DNA from: Scatosoma sp964459515
Lineage (GTDB): Bacteria > Bacillota > Clostridia > Christensenellales > Borkfalkiaceae
Length of the DNA: 16,789 nt
NCBI GenBank assembly: GCA_964459515.1
Contig: CAYWML010000032.1
Span: 1-16,789, forward strand
Direction of reading: 5' to 3'
Made by a program: the position numbers and the translations under genes. A model generated the notes under the pieces. That model saw only the letters and a program-made list of their open reading frames with translations, did not search any database and was not told where the DNA came from. Below are positions 1-5,792 of the stretch, piece after piece. Position 1 is the first letter of the stretch, and each line of letters starts with the position of its first letter.

Positions 1-48
1 GTATTTCATATCTTTTATTATATCACTTTTTTCATTTTGACACAACTC
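1..48 (-). mobile_element. End of a second copy of the TA-flanked inverted-repeat element (partial)
   Basis: The 17-bp terminal sequence gagttgtgtcaaaatga reads on the minus strand from 48 to 32. The following AT-rich stretch (31 down to 1) is nearly identical to the interior of the complete element at 1349-1397. The body of this copy therefore runs leftward out of the window. Whether it is another miniature element or the end of a full insertion sequence cannot be seen. TA occupies 49-50 just outside the end, and the next six bases (atgacg, 51-56) are the reverse complement of those flanking the other copy (1341-1346). Confidence 0.75.
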
Positions 49-80
49 TAATGACGAGCATATGTTTCCGCTCCCTCTCT

Positions 81-183
81 GTCATTACGAGGAGCGAAGC
101 GACGTGGTAATCTCGTGGCAAGCCTACGGCTTGCCGCGGAAACCACGCTCCGTTTTGCTCGGCGGCGAAGGCGGCGCGTTTCC
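81..183. repeat. Modular hairpin repeat unit R1 (REP-like)
   Basis: The unit begins gtcattacgaggagcg and continues gacgtggtaatctc, a type of intergenic palindromic repeat seen in many bacterial genomes. An outer stem attac (84-88) pairs with gtaat (106-110). After the shared 'atctc' comes a perfect 8-bp hairpin, ggcaagcc-tac-ggcttgcc (117-135), then the shared ggaaac (138-143), which can pair with gtttcc at 178-183. R2 and R3 follow the same plan with different stem sequences. The open reading frames through this stretch look like by-products of the repeat. Confidence 0.75.
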
Positions 184-241
184 ATGCAGGAGGAAACAAC
201 GGGAGAATTTTAGAATAGGGCGTGCAAACAAACGACAAAAA

Positions 242-498
242 TTGTTACGTTCTACTATTTTCATTAAATTATCACATGATTATCACGCGCCGTGCGCACA
301 ACAAGGATAAAATCAAAGAATAAGAGAGGCGAAAGATTATTTGGATAGGCGAGCCGCGCGAAGTGTAGAAAGAAGTGCGGACGTCGGACAACAAGAATCG
401 GGAAAGGTTCGCTCCGAGAAAACGACTATACGAAACTTTTTTTCATATTCTCTCACTATAAGGTATGCAGTCTGCGTTTGCAGGCTGCATAGCTTTTT
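242..498 (+). ncRNA. Possible small RNA transcription unit of unknown class
   Basis: No convincing coding sequence lies between R1 and the tetR-remnant promoter. A weak promoter (TTGTTA at 242-247, 17-nt spacer, TAAATT at 265-270) would start an RNA near 277. A good intrinsic terminator ends at about 498. The resulting RNA of roughly 220 nt would have no plausible ORF. I checked by eye for 6S RNA, SRP RNA, tmRNA and RNase P features and recognised none. The terminator is the solid part; the RNA itself is inference. It could instead be the decayed end of a lost gene. Confidence 0.2.
464..498 (+). terminator. Rho-independent terminator
   Basis: A 12-bp stem with one G-T wobble (464-475 with 480-491) and a gttt loop is followed by gcttttt (492-498). 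The T-run is only on the plus-strand side, so it terminates rightward transcription. No intact gene lies upstream within the window. Confidence 0.7.
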
Positions 499-564
499 AT
501 GGCGTTTCGTAGGAATTTCGCCAAAGAAAAAATGTTGCAAAAATGATTTTCTATGAGATTTTGC

Positions 565-593
565 TTGGCAAGTGAACGAGCGTTTACTATACT
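565..593 (+). promoter_or_regulatory. Sigma-A promoter with embedded TetR-type operator
   Basis: TTGGCA (565-570) and TATACT (588-593) are separated by exactly 17 bases. The spacer carries the near-palindrome agtgaacgagcgtttact (571-588), whose half-sites match at 7 of 9 positions. A GAACG/CGTTT-type dyad filling the -35/-10 spacer is the usual design of a self-repressed TetR-family promoter, and a tetR remnant starts at 729. The leader would be about 130 nt. Binding is inferred. Confidence 0.65.
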
Positions 594-728
594 ATAAATG
601 CGGAAACGGAAGGCTTTGTCGTAAATCGCCGCAAAGTCACGTTTCGATTTCGGCGAAAAAGCGACGTCGGACGAGCGCGAATGGCTTTTTGCGCAATACC
701 CACAACCCTTCCGAGAAAGGAGGAGTTT

Positions 729-1078
729 ATGGCAGATATGAAAGAAAAAATTTTGACGACGGCGCTTCGGTTGTTCGCAAAAGACGGTTACGAAGCCGTT
801 TGGTCAGCGTGATTGCAGGCGAACTCGGTATTACCAAAGGGGCGTTATATAGGCACTACAAAAATAAACGCGCGATTTTCGAGGCTATCGTGGAGCGTAT
901 GTATCGCTTGGATGCCGAACGCTCGCGGCGGTACGAAGTTCCCGAAGAAACTTACGAAAGCGCGCCTGCCGCTTATGAAAATATATCCATGGATAGCGTG
1001 AGAAAATTCGCGCTCGCGCAATACGCATTTTGGACGGAGGACGAATTTGTGCGCGATTTTCGGAAAATGCTCTCGTTA
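729..1078 (+). pseudogene. TetR-family regulator, frameshifted and truncated
   Basis: An ATG at 729 follows a strong ribosome binding site (aaaggagg, 716-723). It opens a typical TetR N-terminus (MADMKEKILTTALRLFAKDG) but hits TGA at 810-812. Shifting frame at about 800 restores the family helix-turn-helix (VSVIAGELGITKGALYRHYK) and a ligand-domain start that runs to FRKMLSLL at about 1077. Restoring one base near 800-803 would give a continuous protein. Homology ends exactly where hairpin repeat R2 begins, leaving about 117 residues of a family usually near 190. The DNA-binding half is thus frame-broken and most of the ligand/dimerisation half is gone. The operator-bearing promoter upstream looks intact. 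The target gene, commonly an adjacent efflux pump, is not visible. A sequencing error could explain the frameshift but not the truncation. Confidence 0.85.
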
Positions 1079-1182
1079 TTGCGATGCACGAATGTGCCGT
1101 GGCGATCTCCGCCGATAGGCGGAAACGCAAGCCCGTCGCCGCCGACGGGCGAAAAACCAAGGTCAAGGAACATAGTTCCTTG
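1078..1182. repeat. Modular hairpin repeat unit R2 (REP-like)
   Basis: The unit starts attgcg and has outer pairing attgc/gcgat, enclosing a hairpin gcac-gaat-gtgc (1086-1097). Then come the shared 'atctc', hairpin ccgcc-gata-ggcgg (1109-1122), the shared ggaaac, hairpin gcccgtcg-ccgc-cgacgggc (about 1131-1150), and caaggaac-ata-gttccttg (1164-1182). It interrupts the tetR remnant. R3 has the same order and identical second hairpin, and a related fourth one. Confidence 0.75.
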
Positions 1183-1346
1183 TGGGGGTGCAGGGGGGGG
1201 CAACGCCCCACTACGAAAATCAAACGCGGCGTTCGCGGCGTTCAGGCGGCGACAGCCGCATCCTATACCCGTTTCAAGCAAGCTCCGCTTGCGCTCCAAC
1301 GCCGTCAGGCGTTCCACGCGGCAACAGCCGCGCCCAACTCCGTCAT
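1183..1346. repeat. Run of short palindromes continuing from R2
   Basis: No gene is supported here. The stretch holds a series of short perfect hairpins with 3-4-nt loops and different stems: ggggc-aac-gcccc (1197-1209), gcggc-gaca-gccgc (1246-1259), gcaagc-tcc-gcttgc (1278-1292), aacgcc-gtca-ggcgtt (1298-1313) and gcggc-aaca-gccgc (1318-1331). It ends at cgtcat-TA, where the miniature element begins. Confidence 0.6.
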
Positions 1347-1348
1347 TA

Positions 1349-1487
1349 GAGTTGTGTCAAAATGAAAAAAAATGATATAAAAAAAGATATGAAATACGAG
1401 AAAATAAGGAATAAGAGATTTTTTTCTTCGTTATAATCTTATTTTTGCCATAGTAAATTCTATGCTCCTCTCATTTTGACACAACTC
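1349..1487. mobile_element. 139-bp MITE with perfect terminal inverted repeats and TA flanks
   Basis: gagttgtgtcaaaatga at 1349-1365 is perfectly inverted at 1471-1487. TA lies directly outside both ends (1347-1348 and 1488-1489), consistent with a TA target duplication as made by IS630/Tc1-mariner-type transposases. The interior is AT-rich and has no ORF, so it would be non-autonomous. It sits between two hairpin-repeat segments. The nearly identical end at 1-48 shows the family is repeated locally. Family assignment rests only on the TA and end structure. Confidence 0.7.
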
Positions 1488-1488
1488 T

Positions 1489-1598
1489 ATTGCGAAGGAG
1501 CGCGGTACGCGCGACTGTGGCAATCTCCGCCGATAGGCGGAAACCTAAGGTCAAGAAACCATGTTCCTTGACCTCGGATTGGCGCAAGCAGATCTTGC
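1489..1598. repeat. Modular hairpin repeat unit R3 (REP-like)
   Basis: The unit starts attgcgaaggagcg with outer pairing attgc (1489-1493)/gcaat (1520-1524) around hairpin gcgcg-gta-cgcgc (1500-1512). The shared 'atctc' is followed by ccgcc-gata-ggcgg (1527-1540), ggaaac, a long palindrome aggtcaagaa...ttccttgacct (1548-1574) and gcaag-cagat-cttgc (1584-1598). It abuts the right end of the MITE. Confidence 0.75.
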
Positions 1599-1625
1599 TT
1601 AGGCGTGCGTATAGTAGTGGGGCGG

Positions 1626-1666
1626 CAAAAATGAAAACGCCTGCCGACGGCTGTCGACAAGCGTTT
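1626..1666 (-). terminator. Intrinsic terminator of the cyclophilin-like lipoprotein gene
   Basis: Read on the minus strand, bases 1666 to 1635 form a 14-bp stem (two G-T wobbles) with the loop AGCC, followed by a T-rich tail (ttcattttt, 1634-1626). It lies 27 nt past the stop codon of the minus-strand gene. There is no T-run on the plus-strand side. Confidence 0.8.
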
Positions 1667-1693
1667 CTTGGAGGTAAATGATAAGGGGGAAAA

Positions 1694-2575
1694 TCAATAT
1701 TTGGTAACTTCTATCGATTTGATTACGATAGAAGCCTTCGGAACGTTGAAAGAAATCTTCGTCGATTTGTTTCCAACGTACGCGTCGTCCGCGTCTACGG
1801 TCACTTTATGCGATTGCGTAAACGAGTCGTCGTCATCGCCGTAGTTATCGGCAATGTAGTCCTCTAAATCGTCTTGGAAATCCTGCAAAACTTCTATGCT
1901 GTCCTCTTCCAAGGTCGCAAACGTGCAATAATTCGTGTTGTCGATCGTATCGCTCTTCAAGGAAATGTAGAAAAGCGACGTCGCGCTGTTGTGCTTATAA
2001 TCTCTATAGGCAAGCTTGTCGCCTTTATCTTTGCTCAAATAAGGCACGTAGACTTGCTCCGTCGTGTCTTTCGTGTTGTAATACATCGTCAACGAGCCGA
2101 AAGATTGATCGATATCGCCGTTCGTCACCTTAAAGCCGTTGTCCTCGAACTCGCCGTACACCGTGTAGGTAGGGTTGGTTTTGTCCTCGTCCTTCCAAAC
2201 GCTGGCAGGGAAGTTTGCGTACGTCTTTACCGTGTCGTAATAGGCTTTGTAGGTAAGGTTTGCGTTGTCCTCGTCGGGTGCGCCGCTCGCCGTATAGCCG
2301 CCCGTATACATTTTTTGGTTGCCTGCGTCGTAGTTATGCACGCAAAGCCCGTCGTAGTAGTCGTTTTCGACGAGCGCAAGGAAGTGCTCCGTCGTAGAGG
2401 GGGCAATGTTTCTGTACAGTTTATAATCGAGCGTGTAGGTCTTTCCGTTGAATTCCAACGTCATTTGTACCTTCGGGTGAGAAGTTTCGCACGCGGTGAA
2501 CGTGCTTGCGCAGGCAACGACGCTCGTCGTAGCCAATACGCCGCATATGATTTTTTTCAAAGATTGTTTCAACAT
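1694..2575 (-). CDS. Cyclophilin-like (peptidyl-prolyl isomerase-related) lipoprotein
   Basis: A 293-residue secreted protein. Residues 1-28 form a lipoprotein-type signal: lysines, a hydrophobic core, then TFTAC with Cys29 as probable lipid anchor, so it should sit on the outer face of the membrane. Residues about 36-100 resemble the cyclophilin core: a beta strand, then IAPSTTEHFLALVENDYYDG, where the family has NFxxLxxxGYYDG. The next element is VHNYD rather than FHR, so the catalytic arginine position is not conserved. The later part contains two long inserts rich in Asp, Thr and Tyr and an acidic stretch (DNYGDDDDS) and is not recognisable to me. It may fold like a cyclophilin without prolyl isomerase activity. 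Start at 2575 was chosen because aaggag (2586-2591) precedes it and the signal peptide begins there; a TTG at 2599 is less likely. It is transcribed alone and divergently from fucI. Confidence 0.75.
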   Translation of the reverse strand: MLKQSLKKIICGVLATTSVVACASTFTACETSHPKVQMTLEFNGKTYTLDYKLYRNIAPSTTEHFLALVENDYYDGLCVHNYDAGNQKMYTGGYTASGAPDEDNANLTYKAYYDTVKTYANFPASVWKDEDKTNPTYTVYGEFEDNGFKVTNGDIDQSFGSLTMYYNTKDTTEQVYVPYLSKDKGDKLAYRDYKHNSATSLFYISLKSDTIDNTNYCTFATLEEDSIEVLQDFQDDLEDYIADNYGDDDDSFTQSHKVTVDADDAYVGNKSTKISFNVPKASIVIKSIEVTKY

Positions 2576-2593
2576 ATCCTTTTTGCTCCTTGT

Positions 2594-2621
2594 CGGCAAT
2601 CGACGGCTTTTGCCGTTGCCG
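2594..2621 (-). promoter_or_regulatory. Hairpin in the 5' leader of the cyclophilin-like gene
   Basis: An interrupted inverted repeat (cggcaa-tcga-cggc-tttt-gccg-ttgccg on the plus strand) lies in the leader immediately upstream of the ribosome binding site at 2586-2591. It could affect mRNA stability or translation. No known riboswitch is recognised. Confidence 0.3.
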
Positions 2622-2638
2622 TAGTTCTTCCATATACT

Positions 2639-2667
2639 ATTGTACAGTTTATTTTTCGTTTCGTCAA
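2639..2667 (-). promoter_or_regulatory. Sigma-A promoter of the cyclophilin-like lipoprotein gene
   Basis: On the minus strand TTGACG (2667-2662) and TACAAT (2644-2639) are 17 bases apart, giving a leader of roughly 55-60 nt. Confidence 0.75.
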
Positions 2668-2767
2668 GTGCTTTGGACTGCTTTTGCGTGTTTTTTCTGC
2701 TTCGGTTATGGGAAATTTTGGTGAAATGGGCGAGAAAACGCGGCTTTATGCACGCACAAAAAATATT

Positions 2768-2797
2768 CTTGCGAAAAGACGGACTTTTTTTCGCAAG
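2768..2797. promoter_or_regulatory. Inverted repeat upstream of the fucI promoter, possible operator
   Basis: A perfect 10-bp inverted repeat, cttgcgaaaa (2768-2777) and ttttcgcaag (2788-2797), is separated by 10 bases and ends 4 bp before the fucI -35 box. There is no terminator-like tail. The position fits a regulator site for sugar-responsive control, but no regulator is encoded beside it. Confidence 0.35.
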
Positions 2798-2801
2798 GTA
2801 C

Positions 2802-2830
2802 TTGATTTTCGGTTAAAAGTCGTGTATAAT
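2802..2830 (+). promoter_or_regulatory. Sigma-A promoter of fucI
   Basis: TTGATT (2802-2807), a 17-bp spacer and a perfect TATAAT (2825-2830). Transcription would start near 2837, leaving a leader of about 33 nt before the ATG at 2870. Confidence 0.8.
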
Positions 2831-2869
2831 GGTGACAGTATTAAAATTAACCTTTCGGAGGGAAAAATT

Positions 2870-4705
2870 ATGGCAAAATCGAGGTATATCGGGGATTATC
2901 CCGTAATCGGCATTCGTCCTATCGTGGACGGCAGAAGAGGACCTATGAAGTTGCGCGAAAGCTTGGAAGATCAGGTCATGGCTATGGCGAACGCCGCCAA
3001 AAAGCTGTTTGAAGAGAATTTGTTCTATTCCAACGGCGAGCACGTGAAGGTCGTCATGGCGGATTCTTCTATCGGGCGTGTTCCCGAAGCGGCTGCTTGC
3101 GCAAGCAAGTTCCAAAAAGAGGGCGTTTCCATCACTCTTTCCGTTACGCCGTGCTGGTGCTACGGCTCGGAAACGATGGATATGGATCCGACCACGATTA
3201 AAGCGGTGTGGGGCTTTAACGGCACGGAACGCCCCGGCGCGGTGTATCTTGCGGCAGTGCTTGCAGGGCACGCGCAAAAGGGCTTGCCCGCGTTCGGTAT
3301 CTACGGGCACGAAGTGCAGGATCGCGACATGGTGACGACGATCCCCGACGACGTGAAAGAGAAATTGCTTCGTTTCGGGCGCGCGGCAATCGCCGTGGCG
3401 ACGATGCGCGGTAAATCCTACTTGCAGATCGGCTCGCAATGTATGGGTATCGCAGGCTCTATCGTCGATCAGGATTTCATGGAATCCTATCTCGGTATGC
3501 GCGTGGAATCCGTGGACGAAGTGGAAATCTTGCGTCGCATGGAAGAGGGCATTTACAACGAAGCGGAATACCAAAAAGCGTTGGCATGGACGAAAGCGCA
3601 TTGCAAAATGGGCAGAGACGACAACCCCGAATCGGTGGAATTCCTCGGCAAAGACCGTCGTATCAAATTTACCGACGCGGAAAAGGAAAAACAGTGGGAA
3701 TTTACCGTGAAGATGTATTGCATCATCAAAGACTTGATGGCAGGCAATCCCGACCTTCCCGACGGCTTCGAGGAGGAAAAGTTGGGGCATAACGCGATTG
3801 CAGGCGGCTTCCAAGGGCAAAGACAGTGGACGGACCATTGGCCGAATTGCGACTATCCCGAAGCTTTCCTCAGCTCCACTTTCGATTATCAGGGCGCGAG
3901 AGAACCGTATACGTTGGCAACGGAGAACGACATTCTCAACGGCTTGGGTATGCTGTTTATGCGCTTGTTGACGCATAGGGCGCAAATCTTCGCCGACGTG
4001 CGTACCTATTGGTCGGGCGAGGCGACGGAGCGCGTCACGGGGTACAAGCTCGAAGGCAAGGCGAAAGAAGCCGACGGCATTATTCACTTGTTGAATTCGG
4101 GCGCGGCGTGCTTGGACGCTTGCGGAGAGTGCAAGGACGAGAACGGCAACGCCGTGATGAAGAAGTGGTGGGAAGTCACCGACGAGGACATCGAGAAGAT
4201 GACGAAGGCTACCGTTTGGTGCGAGGCAGGCTTCGACAACTTCCGCGGCGGCGGTTTTTCCAGCCATTACACGACGAAGGCGGAAATGCCTTGCACGATG
4301 ATTCGTTTGAACCTCGTCAAGGGGCTTGGTCCTGTATTGCAGATTGCCGAGGGGTGGACGGTAAACCTTCCCGAAGAAGTTTCCGATACGTTGATGGAAA
4401 GAACGAACCCGACGTGGCCCTGCACTTGGTTTGCGCCGCGTTGCGACGGCAAAGAGGGCAGCCCGTTCAAGTCGGCGTACGAAGTCATGCAGAATTGGGG
4501 TGCGAACCACGGCGCGATCTCGTACGGGCATATCGGCGCGGACTTGATTACGATGTGCTCCATGTTGCGTATTCCCGTTTGTATGCACAACGTGCCCGAA
4601 AAGGACATTTATCGTCCTGCGGCGTGGAATGCGTTCGGTATGGATAAGGAAGGGCAGGATTATCGCGCTTGTCAGGCATACGGTCCTATGTATAAGAAGT
4701 ATTGA
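2870..4705 (+). CDS. fucI: L-fucose isomerase
   Basis: Converts L-fucose to L-fuculose (and D-arabinose to D-ribulose) in the cytoplasm, the first step of fucose breakdown. The 611 residues match the family along their whole length (E. coli FucI has 591). Recognisable blocks include IGIRPIVDGRRG near the N-terminus, SVTPCWCYGSETMDMDP (91-107), WGFNGTERPGAVYLAA (114-129), GFQGQRQW (313-320), and a C-terminal PAAWNAFGMDKEGQDYRACQ. The Mn-binding residues known from E. coli (E337, D361, H528) correspond to E352 (TENDILNG), D376 (FADVRTYW) and H547 (NWGANHG), so it should be active. The ATG at 2870 is chosen because cggaggg lies 7-8 nt upstream and homology starts there; the longer open frame upstream runs through the promoter. 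It has its own promoter and terminator. No fuculokinase, aldolase, permease or fucose regulator lies nearby, so partner genes must be elsewhere. Confidence 0.97.
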   Translation: MAKSRYIGDYPVIGIRPIVDGRRGPMKLRESLEDQVMAMANAAKKLFEENLFYSNGEHVKVVMADSSIGRVPEAAACASKFQKEGVSITLSVTPCWCYGSETMDMDPTTIKAVWGFNGTERPGAVYLAAVLAGHAQKGLPAFGIYGHEVQDRDMVTTIPDDVKEKLLRFGRAAIAVATMRGKSYLQIGSQCMGIAGSIVDQDFMESYLGMRVESVDEVEILRRMEEGIYNEAEYQKALAWTKAHCKMGRDDNPESVEFLGKDRRIKFTDAEKEKQWEFTVKMYCIIKDLMAGNPDLPDGFEEEKLGHNAIAGGFQGQRQWTDHWPNCDYPEAFLSSTFDYQGAREPYTLATENDILNGLGMLFMRLLTHRAQIFADVRTYWSGEATERVTGYKLEGKAKEADGIIHLLNSGAACLDACGECKDENGNAVMKKWWEVTDEDIEKMTKATVWCEAGFDNFRGGGFSSHYTTKAEMPCTMIRLNLVKGLGPVLQIAEGWTVNLPEEVSDTLMERTNPTWPCTWFAPRCDGKEGSPFKSAYEVMQNWGANHGAISYGHIGADLITMCSMLRIPVCMHNVPEKDIYRPAAWNAFGMDKEGQDYRACQAYGPMYKKY

Positions 4706-4731
4706 TAAAAAGTATCGTTTAGGACGATTTT

Positions 4732-4765
4732 GCGCCGTGCGAAGAAGCCGCACGGCGCGTTTCTT
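4732..4765 (+). terminator. Intrinsic terminator of fucI
   Basis: A perfect 10-bp G+C-rich stem (4732-4741 with 4749-4758) and 7-nt loop, followed by gtttctt. It lies 26 nt after the fucI stop codon. Confidence 0.75.
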
Positions 4766-4777
4766 CTCAATAAACGC

Positions 4778-4807
4778 TTGCAAAAGACAGGCGCGTTATG
4801 GTATAAT
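4778..4807 (+). promoter_or_regulatory. Promoter of the prmA-rsmE-mtaB-HIT operon
   Basis: TTGCAA (4778-4783), an 18-bp spacer and TATAAT (4802-4807), with a TGG immediately upstream making an extended -10. The start point near 4814 leaves a very short leader that is little more than the ribosome binding site (gagagg, 4815-4820). Confidence 0.7.
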
Positions 4808-4828
4808 GGTAAACGAGAGGTGCTATCC

Positions 4829-5776
4829 ATGAAATATATTGAATTGACGATACATACGACTACGGAAGCCAGCGAAATTATTTCCGATATTATGTGGAAT
4901 TATACCGATTACGGCGTTACGATTTGCGATCGCGCGGATATTATCGCGCTCCAAACCGCTAAGGAAACGACCTTTTGGGACTATATGGACGACGAGTTGA
5001 CGGAAAATAAAACTTCCGACGTGCTTGTAAAGTGCTACGTCGCGGAGGAGGTTGCGGCGGAGATTTTGCCGTCGATTTTGCGCGATATCGACGAAGCGAA
5101 AACGCGGAGCGAGGGCTGTATTCCTTTCGGCACGTTGGAGGATACGAAACGCACGGTGGACGGCGACGATTGGATAGACGTTTGGAAAAAGCATTTCCGC
5201 CCCATTCCCTTGGGCAAGATCGTCGTCGTGCCCGAATGGATTGATTACGTACCTGCCCCCGACGAACGGGTAATTCTTCTCGATTCCAACATGGCGTTCG
5301 GCACGGGCGAACACGAAACCACTTCCATGTGCGTGGAGCTGTTGCAGATGTACGTACAGCCGAACAGCGTTTGCATTGACGTCGGTTGCGGCAGCGGCAT
5401 TTTGGGTATTGCCGCGGTGAAGCTCGGTGCGGCGAAGGCTTATTTGACGGATATCGATCCGATCGCGGTGGAGAGCGCGTTGCATAACAGCCGCTTGAAC
5501 GGCGTTGCGGAGCAAACGGTCGTGGCGCATTCCAACCTTTTGGACGATACGCAGGTACAGGGCGACGTCATGGTGGCGAATATCACGGGCGAAGTGTTAA
5601 AAATGCTCGCGCCGTCCATTCCGAAGAACTTAAAAACCGACGGCGTTTTGATTTTAAGCGGCATTATCGAAAGTCGTTTGGAAACGGTGCGCGCGGCGTA
5701 CGAAGCGGTGGGTATGCGCGTCGTTTCGGAGCGGAGAAAGGGCGAGTGGTACGCGCTCGTTTTACGCCACGAATAA
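4829..5776 (+). CDS. prmA: Ribosomal protein L11 methyltransferase
   Basis: A SAM-dependent enzyme that methylates amino groups of ribosomal protein L11. The 315-residue length is normal for the family. Residues 1-110 form the substrate-recognition domain. MAFGTGEHETT (155-165) is the PrmA signature. The Rossmann motif I is DVGCGSG (184-190), followed by the acidic end of strand two (TDIDP) and the NIT catalytic-loop motif (251-253). The start at 4829 was chosen because gagagg lies at the right distance and the N-terminal MKYIELTI is typical; an upstream open frame crosses the promoter. First gene of an operon that continues 16 nt later with rsmE, a very common pairing in Firmicutes, tying it to ribosome modification. 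Confidence 0.95.
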   Translation: MKYIELTIHTTTEASEIISDIMWNYTDYGVTICDRADIIALQTAKETTFWDYMDDELTENKTSDVLVKCYVAEEVAAEILPSILRDIDEAKTRSEGCIPFGTLEDTKRTVDGDDWIDVWKKHFRPIPLGKIVVVPEWIDYVPAPDERVILLDSNMAFGTGEHETTSMCVELLQMYVQPNSVCIDVGCGSGILGIAAVKLGAAKAYLTDIDPIAVESALHNSRLNGVAEQTVVAHSNLLDDTQVQGDVMVANITGEVLKMLAPSIPKNLKTDGVLILSGIIESRLETVRAAYEAVGMRVVSERRKGEWYALVLRHE

Positions 5777-5792
5777 GGCGTAGGAGATAGGC

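Noticed and set aside
1078..1346. CRISPR array
   Set aside because: The palindromes differ in sequence, spacing is irregular, and there are no constant direct repeats or cas genes.
32..1365. Bases 49-1348 as a transposon bounded by the two inverted ends at 32-50 and 1347-1365
   Set aside because: The AT-rich interior sequence adjoining each end points away from this interval (leftward at 1-31, rightward at 1366-1397), so these are ends of two separate elements facing outward.
1030..1365. Several open frames on both strands through the repeats, such as 1030-1365 plus and 973-1317 minus
   Set aside because: They run through palindromic repeats and the tetR remnant, lack ribosome binding sites and resemble no protein family.
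1874..2869. A long upstream extension of the fucI reading frame (943-codon open frame)
   Set aside because: The extra part runs antisense through the cyclophilin-like gene and across the fucI promoter and ribosome binding site. FucI homology starts at 2870.
2813..4783. A 656-codon open frame on the minus strand opposite fucI
   Set aside because: It is a shadow of a GC-biased coding strand, with a composition rich in His, Arg and Phe and no recognisable domain. fucI on the plus strand is certain.
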